Positions 28,284-36,808 of a stretch of DNA of 64,000 nucleotides are shown piece by piece. The translations under genes were made by a program, and so were the position numbers. The notes below the pieces were generated by a model. That model worked only from the letters and a program-made list of their open reading frames with translations. It made no database searches and was not told the origin of the DNA. The number at the start of each line of letters is the position of its first letter. Position 1 is the stretch's first letter. The DNA is from an uncultured Christensenellaceae bacterium (GTDB lineage Bacteria; Bacillota; Clostridia; Christensenellales; CAG-314): NCBI GenBank assembly GCA_910585195.1, contig CAJUCX010000002.1:88036-152035 (forward strand), in the 5' to 3' direction.

Positions 28284-29300
28284 ATGAATGAAGAAAAGCA
28301 AAAGAATTTAGACCAAGCCATTTCACAAATCGAAAAGCAATTCGGTAAAGGTTCTATAATGAAACTTGGAGATGCTGCAAATATAAGAAACATAGATGTT
28401 ATACCTACCGGTTGTTTGACTCTTGATTTGGCTTTGGGCATCGGCGGTGTTCCGCGTGGCAGAGTTGTTGAAATTTACGGTCCGGAGTCATCGGGTAAAA
28501 CAACTTTGGCATTACATATAATTGCCGAAGCGCAAAAGAAAAACGGAGTTGTCGCATTTATAGACGCCGAGCATGCTTTAGACCCGACTTATGCGGAGAG
28601 ACTTGGTGTCAATCTTCATAATTTATATGTTTCGCAACCTGATACGGGCGAGCAAGCGCTCGACATTACAGAGCAGCTGGTTAGAAGTGCCGCTATTGAC
28701 GTTATTGTAATCGACTCCGTTGCAGCACTTACTCCTAAGGCTGAAATCGACGGTGAAATGGGCGATTCGCATATGGGGTTGCAAGCAAGGCTTATGTCGC
28801 AAGCATTAAGAAAACTGACGGGTATAATAAACAAGTCAAACACTTGCTTGATTTTTATCAACCAACTTAGAGACAAAGTCGGTGTAATGTTCGGTTCACC
28901 GGAAACCACAACGGGCGGCAAGGCTTTGAAGTTTTATGCAAGCATAAGGCTTGACGTAAGAAGGGTAGACCAAGTAAAAGACGGCACAAATATAATCGGC
29001 AACAGAACAAGAGTGAAAGTGGTAAAAAACAAACTCGCTCCGCCATTTAGAGTTGCAGAGTTTGACATTGTGTACGGTCAAGGTGTAAGTCAAACCGGTT
29101 GCATACTTGATTTAGCAATAGAAAACGGCATTATAGAAAAGAGCGGCTCTTGGTTTTCATACAATGACGGCAAAATTGCACAGGGTAAGGAAAACGCCAA
29201 AGCTTACTTAGCAAATAACCCTGAAATTATGTTGGAAGTGGAAATAAAAATAAAAAAGAAACTCGGGTTAATTAAAGATGACGAAGCAGAAAATGCTTAA
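28284..29300 (+). CDS. recA: Recombinase RecA
   Basis: RecA is the ATP-dependent strand-exchange protein that also triggers LexA self-cleavage. The 338 residues include Walker [24 protein letters not shown], the L2 loop region around [18 protein letters not shown] and a basic C-terminal domain. AGAGG precedes the ATG. No LexA-box-like palindrome lies in the 15-bp gap from cinA; SOS control, if any, would act at an upstream promoter. A terminator follows. Confidence 0.98.
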   Translation: MNEEKQKNLDQAISQIEKQFGKGSIMKLGDAANIRNIDVIPTGCLTLDLALGIGGVPRGRVVEIYGPESSGKTTLALHIIAEAQKKNGVVAFIDAEHALDPTYAERLGVNLHNLYVSQPDTGEQALDITEQLVRSAAIDVIVIDSVAALTPKAEIDGEMGDSHMGLQARLMSQALRKLTGIINKSNTCLIFINQLRDKVGVMFGSPETTTGGKALKFYASIRLDVRRVDQVKDGTNIIGNRTRVKVVKNKLAPPFRVAEFDIVYGQGVSQTGCILDLAIENGIIEKSGSWFSYNDGKIAQGKENAKAYLANNPEIMLEVEIKIKKKLGLIKDDEAENA

Positions 29301-29304
29301 AATT

Positions 29305-29335
29305 AAAGCCACCTGTTAAGGTGGTTTTATTTTTT
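29305..29335 (+). terminator. Terminator after recA
   Basis: CCACCT and AGGTGG form a stem with a GTTA loop, extended by A-T pairs, then a T-rich run. Confidence 0.82.
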
Positions 29336-29357
29336 GTAAAAAAATTTTCGGTTGGGG

Positions 29358-29386
29358 TTGACAGTATATAGTAAATTAGATAAAAT
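29358..29386 (+). promoter_or_regulatory. rny promoter
   Basis: A consensus TTGACA (29358-29363) lies 17 bp from TAAAAT (29381-29386). The transcript would carry a leader of about 70 nt before RNase Y. Confidence 0.82.
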
Positions 29387-29404
29387 AATATACGGTATAT
29401 AGTA
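29361..29404 (+). repeat. Paired 13-bp repeats across the rny promoter
   Basis: ACAGTATATAGTA (29361-29373) recurs as ACGGTATATAGTA (29392-29404) with one mismatch. The copies are 31 bp apart, about three helical turns. The first overlaps the -35 end and spacer, the second starts at the predicted transcription start. This resembles an operator pair, function inferred only. Confidence 0.5.
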
Positions 29405-29461
29405 TTTTTCTGCAGATTTTACAGAAATATTAATATAAATGTGCCAAATAGGGAGGAATTC

Positions 29462-31063
29462 ATGGTAGATATGCTATGCTTTTTGTTTCTCCAAAATGGT
29501 GTTGACGTATGGCTGACCGTAGTATTGGCGGTCGTTGGTTTACTCGTCGGTGGTCTTATAGGCTTTTTTATAAAACATTTTATTGTAAAAAACAAGATAG
29601 GCAACGCGAATAACGTAGCGCAAACTATTATCGAAGAAGCAAACTTAGAAGCAAAAACATTAAAAAAAGAAGCAATAATCGAAGCGAAAGAAGAGGTTTT
29701 GAAGTTAAAGACGGAATCTGAAAGGGAAATTAAAGAAAGAAGAAACGAGATTCAAAAGCAGGAAGTCCGTCTGATTCAAAAAGAAGAGAACCTTGACAAA
29801 AAGGAAGCTTCTGCCGAAAAGAAGCAAGAGGCGCTTGAACAGCAGCAAAAGAACTTGAAAGCGCAACAAGAGCAGCTTAATAAAAGACAGGCGGAATTAG
29901 ATAAGGCAAACGATAAAGTTGTTGAGGAGTTGGAAAAAGTTTCTTTAATGTCAAAAGAAGAAGCAAAGCAACTTTTGATTGACTCAATTACGGCGGATGC
30001 AAGAAAAGATGCCGCAAACATCGTGCGTGAAATTGAAAATGATGCAAAAGAAAACGGTGAAAAGAAAGCACGTGAAATCATCAGCACCGTTATTCAACGC
30101 TGTGCGGCAGACCAAGTATCTGAAATGACCGTTACAACTATTCCGTTGCCGAATGACGATATGAAGGGCAGAATAATCGGCAGGGAAGGCAGAAATATTC
30201 GTGCGTTGGAAAATGCAACTGGAATTGATATTATTATCGATGACACGCCGGAAGTGGTTATAGCGTCGGGATTTGACCCTGTAAGACGCCATATTGCATC
30301 TAAAGCAATAGAAAAACTTATTACCGATGGTCGTATTCATCCAGCAAGAATAGAAGAGACGGTTGAAAAAGTAAAGAAGGAAGTTGAGCAAACTATTAAA
30401 GAGGCAGGCGAAGCTGCTGTTTACGACGTTGGTTTGTTTGGTATTCATCCTGAACTTGTAAAAACGCTCGGCAGATTGAAATTCAGAACAAGTTATGGTC
30501 AAAACGTTTTGAACCATTCTATAGAAGTTGCGCACATAGCAGGTATGATGGCTGCTGAATTGGGTGTTGACGTAACTTTGGCAAAGAGAGCGGGGTTGTT
30601 GCACGATATAGGTAAAGCGGTTGACCACGAAGTGGAAGGCACGCATATCGAAATAGGTGCCGACCTTGCAAAAAAATATAAAGAAAGCAAAGACGTTGTA
30701 AATGCCATTATGGCGCATCACGGCGACGTGGAACCAACAACTGTTGAGGCAGTGTTGGTTGCTGCCGCAGATGCTATTTCAGGCGCAAGACCGGGTGCAA
30801 GGCGCGAAACGATTGAGGCATACGTTAAAAGACTTGAAAAACTTGAAGAAATTTGCAATTCTTTCAACGGTGTCAGCAAAACTTATGCAGTGCAAGCCGG
30901 CAGGGAAATTCGTGTTATTGTAAAGCCTGAGGTAGTTAACGACGCATCAACGCTTTTGTTGGCAAAAGACATTGCAAGAAAAATTGAAAGCGAAATGGAA
31001 TATCCGGGACAAATTAAAGTCAACGTTATAAGGGAAACCCGCAGCGTTGAATTTGCAAAATAA
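29462..31063 (+). CDS. rny: Ribonuclease Y
   Basis: RNase Y is a membrane-bound endoribonuclease that starts mRNA decay in Firmicutes. The start at 29462 follows GGGAGG; the frame is open 21 bases upstream from a less likely GTG. The 533 residues contain an N-terminal membrane helix ([17 protein letters not shown]), a long Glu/Lys/Gln-rich coiled coil (about 45-200), a KH domain ([15 protein letters not shown]) and an HD domain ([12 protein letters not shown]). It follows recA, a frequent neighbour. Confidence 0.96.
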   Translation: MVDMLCFLFLQNGVDVWLTVVLAVVGLLVGGLIGFFIKHFIVKNKIGNANNVAQTIIEEANLEAKTLKKEAIIEAKEEVLKLKTESEREIKERRNEIQKQEVRLIQKEENLDKKEASAEKKQEALEQQQKNLKAQQEQLNKRQAELDKANDKVVEELEKVSLMSKEEAKQLLIDSITADARKDAANIVREIENDAKENGEKKAREIISTVIQRCAADQVSEMTVTTIPLPNDDMKGRIIGREGRNIRALENATGIDIIIDDTPEVVIASGFDPVRRHIASKAIEKLITDGRIHPARIEETVEKVKKEVEQTIKEAGEAAVYDVGLFGIHPELVKTLGRLKFRTSYGQNVLNHSIEVAHIAGMMAAELGVDVTLAKRAGLLHDIGKAVDHEVEGTHIEIGADLAKKYKESKDVVNAIMAHHGDVEPTTVEAVLVAAADAISGARPGARRETIEAYVKRLEKLEEICNSFNGVSKTYAVQAGREIRVIVKPEVVNDASTLLLAKDIARKIESEMEYPGQIKVNVIRETRSVEFAK

Positions 31064-31073
31064 TATTAAAAAT

Positions 31074-31099
31074 AAGGCGGTTTTGGAGCCGCCTTTTTT
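31074..31099 (+). terminator. Terminator after rny
   Basis: AAGGCGG (31074-31080) pairs with CCGCCTT (31089-31095), followed by Ts. Confidence 0.85.
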
Positions 31100-31100
31100 C

Positions 31101-31129
31101 TTGAAAAATGACTTCAATTATGTTATTAT
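31101..31129 (+). promoter_or_regulatory. purB promoter
   Basis: TTGAAA (31101-31106) and TATTAT (31124-31129), spacing 17 bp, begin right after the rny terminator. Confidence 0.7.
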
Positions 31130-31158
31130 ACAATCAGTAAATAGGCGGGGATGAAATT

Positions 31159-32592
31159 ATGACTGACAGATATGAAAATCCGTTGATAACAAGATATGCA
31201 AGCAAAGAAATGAGTTATATTTTTTCCGATGACAAAAAGTTTTCAACTTGGCGTAAGTTGTGGATTGCATTGGCAGAGTCGGAAATGGAGTTGGGGATTG
31301 ACGTAATAAGTCAAGAGCAAATTGACGAAATGAAAGCGCATATCTATGATATAAATTATGACGTGGCAAATGAGCGTGAAAAACAAGTAAGGCACGACGT
31401 AATGGCGCACGTTTATGCATATTCGCAACTTTGCCCTAAGGCAGCGCCTATAATTCATTTGGGCGCAACAAGTTGTTACGTCACGGATAATGCCGACGTT
31501 ATCAATATACACGAAGCCTTGCTACTCGTAAAAAAGAAGTTGGTAAATACAATAGACAAGTTGTCTGCTTTTGCATTGAAATATAAAGATATGCCGACAT
31601 TAGGTTTTACGCATCTTCAGCCTGCGCAGTTGACAACCGTTGGTAAGCGTGCCACGTTATGGACTTATGAGCTTATTTTAGATTATTATAATTTAGAATT
31701 TTTAATTTCGCAAACAAGGCTTCGCGGGGTAAAAGGAACGACCGGCACACAAGCAAGTTTCTTAAACTTATTTGACGGAGACCATGCTAAAGTTAAAAAA
31801 CTTGAAAAGTTGGTTGTAAAAAAACTCGGTTTTGACAATGCCTTTGCCGTTACCGGACAAACGTATACAAGAAAATACGATAGCAACGTGTTGAACGTTT
31901 TGAGCGGAATTGCCCAAAGTGCATCAAAATTTGCAAACGATATAAGAATTTTGCAGAGCATAAAAGAGGTTGAAGAGCCGTTTGAAAAATCGCAAATTGG
32001 TTCGTCCGCAATGGCATATAAACGCAATCCTATGCGTTGCGAGAGAATAACGGCGTTGTCTCGTTACGTTATGAGTTTACCTACAAATACTGCATTTACT
32101 TCTGCAACTCAATGGATGGAAAGAACGCTTGATGACTCTGCAAACAGAAGAATTGTAATAGGACAAGCATTTTTGGCTATTGATGCGGTTTTGAACTTGT
32201 ATATGAACGTTTCTGAAAATCTTGTAGTAAATGATAAAGTTATAGAAAAACACATAAAAGAAGAATTACCGTTTATGGCAACGGAAAATATTATGATGGC
32301 TTGCGTAAAAGCAGGAGGCAACAGACAGGAATTGCACGAAAAAATCAGAGAATTGTCAATGCAGGCATCATATGCCGTCAAAAAAGAAGGCAAGCCGTGC
32401 AACTTGATAGAGTTAATAAAAAACGACAATGCGTTTGCTGCAATAAAAAATGATATTGATTCTATGATAAATCCTAATGATTTTGTTGGTAGAAGTCCGC
32501 AGCAAGTAATTGACTTTGTTGAATGTGAAGTAAAGCCTATTATAGAAAAAAATAAAAAAGAACTTGGCGCGACCGTAATAATAGAAGTGTAA
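31159..32592 (+). CDS. purB: Adenylosuccinate lyase
   Basis: PurB removes fumarate from SAICAR and adenylosuccinate in purine synthesis. The 477 residues carry the fumarase/aspartase signature SQIGSSAMAYKRNPMRCE and HLGATSCYVTDNAD. AGGCGGGG lies upstream of the ATG. It is a monocistronic unit with its own promoter and terminator; no other purine genes are nearby. Confidence 0.94.
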   Translation: MTDRYENPLITRYASKEMSYIFSDDKKFSTWRKLWIALAESEMELGIDVISQEQIDEMKAHIYDINYDVANEREKQVRHDVMAHVYAYSQLCPKAAPIIHLGATSCYVTDNADVINIHEALLLVKKKLVNTIDKLSAFALKYKDMPTLGFTHLQPAQLTTVGKRATLWTYELILDYYNLEFLISQTRLRGVKGTTGTQASFLNLFDGDHAKVKKLEKLVVKKLGFDNAFAVTGQTYTRKYDSNVLNVLSGIAQSASKFANDIRILQSIKEVEEPFEKSQIGSSAMAYKRNPMRCERITALSRYVMSLPTNTAFTSATQWMERTLDDSANRRIVIGQAFLAIDAVLNLYMNVSENLVVNDKVIEKHIKEELPFMATENIMMACVKAGGNRQELHEKIRELSMQASYAVKKEGKPCNLIELIKNDNAFAAIKNDIDSMINPNDFVGRSPQQVIDFVECEVKPIIEKNKKELGATVIIEV

Positions 32593-32619
32593 AAAGTCCG
32601 CTTATGCGGATTTTTTTAT
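32591..32619 (+). terminator. Terminator after purB
   Basis: TCCGC and GCGGA form the core stem with a TTAT loop and a run of seven Ts, overlapping the purB stop codon. Confidence 0.75.
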
Positions 32620-32782
32620 TAAATAAATAAATTTTATATGAGTAAAGAATAACAATTTATAATCTAAAAAATATCACATTTAACATTGTACAATAGGGCG
32701 ATGTTGCAAATTTATAAAAATTAAAGTTGCAAACAGAAAATGGATTTTTTATTAAAAAAGCAGACTAGCAAACAGAAATAAA
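32620..32782. other. AT-rich spacer without recognisable genes
   Basis: About 160 bp lie between the purB terminator and the tRNA-Trp terminator. I see no gene or convincing promoter. It holds an 11-bp direct repeat, GCAAACAGAAA, at 32729-32739 and 32768-32778, and a 10-bp palindrome ATTGTACAAT near 32685; both could be chance in such AT-rich sequence. Confidence 0.6.
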
Positions 32783-32812
32783 AAACAGCCTCGGCAATAT
32801 ACCGAAACTGTT
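32783..32812 (-). terminator. Terminator of tRNA-Trp
   Basis: On the minus strand AAACAG-TT-TCGG pairs with CCGA-GG-CTGTTT around a 7-nt loop, with an internal mismatch, and runs into Ts. It immediately follows the tRNA CCA end. Confidence 0.75.
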
Positions 32813-32887
32813 TGGCAGGGGAGACGCGATTCGAACACGCAACCTACGGTTTTGGAGACCGCTACTCTACCGTTGAGCCACTCCCCT
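32813..32887 (-). tRNA. trnW: tRNA-Trp (anticodon CCA)
   Basis: On the minus strand the cloverleaf is complete: acceptor AGGGGAG/CTCCCCT, D-arm with GCTC, anticodon stem GCGGT/ACCGT with loop CTCCAAA (anticodon CCA), T-loop TTCGAAT, discriminator G and an encoded CCA tail. Length is 75 nt including CCA. Confidence 0.97.
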
Positions 32888-32898
32888 AAAACAACAAC

Positions 32899-32927
32899 AT
32901 TATATACAAAAATAAAAAAATAGTCAA
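32899..32927 (-). promoter_or_regulatory. tRNA-Trp promoter
   Basis: Reading the minus strand, TTGACT (32927-32922) and a consensus TATAAT (32904-32899) are separated by 17 bp, just upstream of the tRNA. Confidence 0.85.
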
Positions 32928-32956
32928 ATTAAATAATGTAAAATAATGAGGTAAAA

Positions 32957-33763
32957 ATGTTTAAGTACGAAATAGGTTTTATAGGCGGGGGAAATATGGC
33001 ATCTGCTATGATAGAAAGGTTTGTAGAATCAAAAGTCATTGCTCCTGAAAAAATCTTGGTCTGCGACAAAAATGCTTGTAAATTAGATAAATTCAATAGT
33101 ATAAATTGTGCTGTTACGTTTGAAGTTGAAAGAGTAATTAAAGAATGTAAAATATCTTTTATTGCCGTAAAGCCGCAAGCATTTAACGCATTGAAAGATA
33201 TTTTTGAAGATAACGTCAAATCTGAAGTCATAATTTCGATTATGGCAGGTAAAACCAAGGCGTCAATAAAAGAAGTTGTTGGCAACGATTATTCTTCCAT
33301 AGTGCGTTTAATGCCAAATTTAGCGTGCAGATATGGCGAGGGAGTTACGTTGGCAGAACTTTCTTCGATATGCGATAGTGAAAAGGCTAATATAAAAAAA
33401 TTGCTTAGCGCATTAGGTTTGATTATGGAAATCGAAGAAAAAGATTTTAATTTTTGTTCGGCAGTAAGCGGTTGCGGTCCGGCATTTTTCTTTGAATATT
33501 TTAAGTATTTTTTTGATGTATGTATGGAATATGGCATTGATTCAAAAAGTGCAAGAGAAATGGTATTGCAAACTGCGCTAGGTTCCGCTAAATTGGCTTT
33601 GTCAAAATGTGATTCGTTTGAGCAACTTATTGCAAGCGTATGTTCCAAGGGCGGTTCAACCATAGAAGGTATAAAAGTTTTGGAACAATCGGATATGTGT
33701 AATGTTGTTAATAATGCGGTTTATGCAAGTAAAAACAGAAACGACGAGTTGGAGAGGTTTTGA
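32957..33763 (+). CDS. proC: Pyrroline-5-carboxylate reductase
   Basis: ProC makes proline from pyrroline-5-carboxylate with NAD(P)H. The 268 residues have the dinucleotide-binding FIGGGNMASAMIE, SIMAGKTKASI, RLMPNLACRYGEG and the family region VSGCGPAFFFEYF with SKGGSTIEGIKVLE near the end. GAGG precedes the ATG. It is 3 bp upstream of rnhA. Confidence 0.94.
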   Translation: MFKYEIGFIGGGNMASAMIERFVESKVIAPEKILVCDKNACKLDKFNSINCAVTFEVERVIKECKISFIAVKPQAFNALKDIFEDNVKSEVIISIMAGKTKASIKEVVGNDYSSIVRLMPNLACRYGEGVTLAELSSICDSEKANIKKLLSALGLIMEIEEKDFNFCSAVSGCGPAFFFEYFKYFFDVCMEYGIDSKSAREMVLQTALGSAKLALSKCDSFEQLIASVCSKGGSTIEGIKVLEQSDMCNVVNNAVYASKNRNDELERF

Positions 33764-33766
33764 ATT

Positions 33767-34228
33767 GTGAAAAAAGTTCTGGTTTATACTGACGGAGCGT
33801 GTTCAGGAAACCCGGGTGTAGGCGGCTGGGGCATAGTTTTAATTTATAACGGTTGCGAAAAAGAGTGTGCGGGGTATGATAAATTGACAACAAACAATAG
33901 GATGGAATTGTTTGCTGTAATTATGGGGTTAAAATCATTAAAAGAAGCATGCGAAGTGGAAGTATATACAGATTCTGCATATGTTGCAAATGCTTTTAAT
34001 AAAAACTGGATTCAAAAATGGCAGAAAAACGATTGGAAGTCATCAGGTAAGGGTGCAGTTAAAAATCAAGACCTTTGGCAAATGTTGTTGCAGGAACTTG
34101 AAAGACATAAAGTAACGTTTGTAAAAGTAAAAGGGCATTCTGACAATAAATATAATAACCGATGCGATGAATTGGCAAGAGGGCAAATAACTTTATATAA
34201 AAAATCAGTTGAAACTATTGACGCTTAG
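33767..34228 (+). CDS. rnhA: Ribonuclease HI
   Basis: This enzyme cleaves the RNA strand of RNA-DNA hybrids. The 153 residues start at a GTG behind GGAGAGG and show all catalytic acids: D in YTDGACSGNPG, E in NRMELFAVI, D in YTDSAYV and D in NRCDELARGQ, plus the histidine of KGHSDNKYN. Length is typical. It forms a two-gene unit with proC and ends at a bidirectional terminator. Confidence 0.95.
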   Translation: MKKVLVYTDGACSGNPGVGGWGIVLIYNGCEKECAGYDKLTTNNRMELFAVIMGLKSLKEACEVEVYTDSAYVANAFNKNWIQKWQKNDWKSSGKGAVKNQDLWQMLLQELERHKVTFVKVKGHSDNKYNNRCDELARGQITLYKKSVETIDA

Positions 34229-34265
34229 AAATTAAAAACAACATCGAAATGTACTGTAATTAATT

Positions 34266-34295
34266 AAAAAAATCAGTCGTTTGACTGATTTTTTT
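34266..34295. terminator. Bidirectional terminator between rnhA and the PadR-like gene
   Basis: AAAAAAATCAGTC (34266-34278) and GACTGATTTTTTT (34283-34295) form a 13-bp stem with a GTTT loop. It has A- and T-runs on both sides and can serve both converging genes; it overlaps the PadR-like stop codon. Confidence 0.88.
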
Positions 34296-35865
34296 AATTA
34301 TAAAATTGTTTGTGTTTTAGATAAAAATTATATAAACACTCTGATATAACCAACATAAGGATTGTTATTTCTGGAATTAAAAATTTATATGTCAGCTCGG
34401 TTCTGTCAGAAAAATCTATTCTGAACATCAATAAATCAACACATATAATTAACGCACTGCAAAAAATAAATATAATAACTTTTTTCAGCACAGAATGTCT
34501 GAATTTATGTGTCGGTTTAACTCTTACATTAGGTTTGGTTAAATAAACGTATGTAAAATATAAAGGTACCAATAAAAAACAAGCCGCAACAATCCCAATA
34601 ATTGCTATATTTGCACTTGCTCCGCAAATAAGCCATGACAGTCCTAATAAAATATAAAATATACATAGCGTTGACCAAGCTGTAATGCAGTTTATTTTAT
34701 TTCTAATCAGCATAGGTACGGCTCTGTATTGCGATGTAGCGGTGTTGTAAAATCTTATACGGTAGCCTTCTTTTGATAAATTATCTGCTGTTTCGGTAAT
34801 AGACAGACTTTCAAAACAAGACTCGTCATAATTTGCGGCTTGTGGTGTAATTTGGGAAACTTTTTCATCTGTATTGATTATTTGTTCGCCCAATAAACTT
34901 CCTAAAATTACTTTATATTGATTTTCTTGATGTGTTTCTGCAACTTCATATGACTGTTGCTGTATTTTTGTGATTTGTTCTGGCGGCGTATCAAGATAAA
35001 TGTTTCTTGCTATTGTATCAAAGTTTGTGTCAGCAACTTTAGATTTTTCTATTTGCGTATGTTTTTGTTGCGGTGCAAATTTTTCATCGCAATCGGTAAT
35101 TCGAAGTAAATCTTCACCATTGTTGAAAACAATAGTGGGCTCGATTTCGGCAGGGATTTCTTTATCATATTTAATAAATTCTGTGCTTGCAAAAAGTTCT
35201 TGCGAGCGTTCGATAATAGGGGTGTTGCCAAAATCTTCTTCCGTATTTTCTTCTGTTGAGTTGCTTATATAAGATAAATCAACTTGTTCGCTTTTGTTGA
35301 GATTTGTTACTTCAATATCAAAATTGACAGAAGTATTAGCATCATCATTTATTAAACGTGAGTCTTTATCAACTGAGGATTTTTCATCGGTTGTTTCAGT
35401 TAATTTCATCAACTGTTCAAATAACAACTGATTTTCTTTTTCATTATTAAAATCTTTTTTTGTGTGGCGTTTCCTTTGTGACGATTTTGTGCCTAAAAAT
35501 AAATTATCTTCCGGAACATATTCCGGCAGTTCGTCAGTAGGTTCGGCAACTAAGCTGTCTAAAATATTTCTATGAAAATTCCATTCGGACATATATCTTT
35601 CGCAAGCAATTTTTCCCGCACGCGTTAATTTGAAGTATTTTCTTCTGCCGCCAAAAGATTCGTCTCCCCAATAAGACTCTACAAGTTCTTGTTCTTGAAG
35701 TCGTTTTAGATAAGTGTATAAAGTGGGCTGCTTGATTTCATACTTATTTTCGGTTTTTTCTTTAATTTCTTTTGCAATTTCATAGCCGTATTTATCGCCG
35801 TTATATAGTGCGTTAAGTATTATGGTTTCAATGTTTCCCTTCAAAAATTTGAAATTCTTATCCAT
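34294..35865 (-). CDS. Membrane-anchored PadR-type transcriptional regulator
   Basis: Residues about 1-100 are a clear PadR winged helix (GDKYGYEIAKEI, QPTLYTYLKRLQEQELV, GGRRKYFKLTRAG). Most PadR proteins stop near 110-190 residues, but this one has 523. An acidic, low-complexity region (about 120-380) leads to four C-terminal hydrophobic segments (about 395-440, 460-485 and 495-515), so the DNA-binding domain should be tethered to the membrane. The gene stands alone between rnhA and a divergent metallopeptidase. Its promoter predicts a leaderless mRNA. No ligand or target can be read; autorepression is common in the family. Confidence 0.82.
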   Translation of the reverse strand: MDKNFKFLKGNIETIILNALYNGDKYGYEIAKEIKEKTENKYEIKQPTLYTYLKRLQEQELVESYWGDESFGGRRKYFKLTRAGKIACERYMSEWNFHRNILDSLVAEPTDELPEYVPEDNLFLGTKSSQRKRHTKKDFNNEKENQLLFEQLMKLTETTDEKSSVDKDSRLINDDANTSVNFDIEVTNLNKSEQVDLSYISNSTEENTEEDFGNTPIIERSQELFASTEFIKYDKEIPAEIEPTIVFNNGEDLLRITDCDEKFAPQQKHTQIEKSKVADTNFDTIARNIYLDTPPEQITKIQQQSYEVAETHQENQYKVILGSLLGEQIINTDEKVSQITPQAANYDESCFESLSITETADNLSKEGYRIRFYNTATSQYRAVPMLIRNKINCITAWSTLCIFYILLGLSWLICGASANIAIIGIVAACFLLVPLYFTYVYLTKPNVRVKPTHKFRHSVLKKVIIFIFCSALIICVDLLMFRIDFSDRTELTYKFLIPEITILMLVISECLYNFYLKHKQFYN

Positions 35866-35872
35866 ATTTTAT

Positions 35873-35901
35873 ATAATAACAAACTAAATTAAATAAGTCA
35901 A
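35873..35901 (-). promoter_or_regulatory. Promoter of the PadR-like gene, predicts a leaderless transcript
   Basis: On the minus strand TTGACT (35901-35896) and TATTAT (35878-35873) are 17 bp apart. The -10 ends 7 nt before the ATG at 35865 and no Shine-Dalgarno is present. Confidence 0.72.
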
Positions 35902-35980
35902 TAAATCATAAAAAAATCATATATTTACAATATTATTTTTAACATAATATATTGATTTTCTATAAAAACTTAAAATATAA

Positions 35981-36009
35981 CATTGTTTTTAATGTGAATG
36001 TGATACAAT
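35981..36009 (+). promoter_or_regulatory. Promoter of the YgjP-like gene, predicts a leaderless transcript
   Basis: TACAAT (36004-36009) is preceded by TGA, giving an extended -10 element. The -35 region (ATTGTT, about 35982) is weak. The -10 ends 6 nt before the ATG at 36016, with no Shine-Dalgarno. Confidence 0.6.
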
Positions 36010-36015
36010 TTTTAT

Positions 36016-36675
36016 ATGATAAACTATTTTGAGGCAGATAGAAGAACTATAAAGATTGAAGTAACCAACAAGGCTGAAGTAAATGTATATTATCCTAAGT
36101 CTACATCAATTAAAAATGCACAAAATTTTGTGATAAAAAAACAGGCGTGGATTGAAAAAAAACGGCGAGAAATTTTATGTAATATATCAAATAATGCAGA
36201 TATTTTTGATTTTAAGTCAATACTTTTGCTTGGTGAAAAAATTGAAATAACGTATGAAGATATCAATAAAATTACCTTAATAAATAGGGTATTAGTGGCT
36301 CCTAAACACATGGAAAAAGATACAAATGCATTAAAAAAGGGGCTAAAAGCCTTTATTTCAAAATTTGCAGCAGAGCTGTTGCCGCAATGCATGTCATATT
36401 TTGCTGAAATCATAGGCAAGTCGCCGGCTAAAATTGCAATTTCGCACCCAAGAAGCATGTGGGGTTCGTGTAATGACAGAAAAGAAATACGGCTAAATGC
36501 AAAACTTGTTATGTTGCCAAAGGAATTGATGGAATACGTAGTTATTCATGAATTATGCCACTTAAAAGAGCTTAATCATTCTGAAATATTTTGGCGCGAA
36601 GTTAATAAATTTTGTGATGCAAGTAATTGCCGAAAGCAGCTTAAAGAGTACAATTATCTGATAACTTTATTTTAA
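36016..36675 (+). CDS. YgjP-like zinc metallopeptidase (M48/DUF45)
   Basis: The 219 residues belong to the YgjP/DUF45 group of small putative zinc peptidases: RSMWGSCNDRKEIRLNAKLVMLP followed by the zinc motif VIHELCHLKELNHSEIFW (HExxH plus a downstream His/Glu). The N-terminal half is the variable beta-rich domain. No partner gene is adjacent; it is divergent from the PadR-like gene. The substrate is unknown. Confidence 0.85.
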   Translation: MINYFEADRRTIKIEVTNKAEVNVYYPKSTSIKNAQNFVIKKQAWIEKKRREILCNISNNADIFDFKSILLLGEKIEITYEDINKITLINRVLVAPKHMEKDTNALKKGLKAFISKFAAELLPQCMSYFAEIIGKSPAKIAISHPRSMWGSCNDRKEIRLNAKLVMLPKELMEYVVIHELCHLKELNHSEIFWREVNKFCDASNCRKQLKEYNYLITLF

Positions 36676-36694
36676 TGGGGCAAAATTATAAAAT

Positions 36695-36736
36695 GCATAT
36701 TTATTCGCAAAACAATACTTTTGCGAATAAATATGC
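36695..36736. repeat. Perfect 18-bp inverted repeat without a T-tract
   Basis: The arms 36695-36712 and 36719-36736 are perfectly complementary around CAATAC. The stem starts GCATATTTATTCG. An 8-bp direct repeat CAAAATTA lies outside (36681-36688 and 36737-36744). It follows the YgjP-like stop, but no T-run follows the hairpin, so it is not a standard terminator. Confidence 0.8.
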
Positions 36737-36773
36737 CAAAATTAAGGCGATACTTTAGAATTGTAAAAAATTT

Positions 36774-36802
36774 TTGCAAAATTTGATATATCGTGATAAA
36801 AT
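36774..36802 (+). promoter_or_regulatory. Recombinase promoter, predicts a leaderless transcript
   Basis: TTGCAA (36774-36779) and TAAAAT (36797-36802) are 17 bp apart, with TGA giving an extended -10. The -10 ends 6 nt before the ATG at 36809; no Shine-Dalgarno is present. Confidence 0.72.
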
Positions 36803-36808
36803 TTATTT

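Noticed and set aside
29984..30721. Long open frame on the minus strand inside rny
   Set aside because: It is antisense to a certain gene, has no recognisable domain and follows from the codon pattern of the real frame. The same applies to the plus-strand frame at 51150-51779 inside mutS2 and to many shorter ones.
32701..32724. Seven-codon frame following a TACAAT box, mimicking the leaderless pattern
   Set aside because: There is no -35 element, the peptide is trivial and nothing follows it; treated as coincidence.
32813..32887. tRNA-Trp as an integration site
   Set aside because: No second copy of the tRNA 3' end and no integrase is found nearby.
35934..35962. dif-like site (TTTAACATAA followed by TATATT) upstream of the Xer-like recombinase
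   Set aside because: One arm matches the XerD half-site of known dif sequences well, but the other arm does not, and such matches are expected by chance in DNA this AT-rich. Replichore skew data would be needed.
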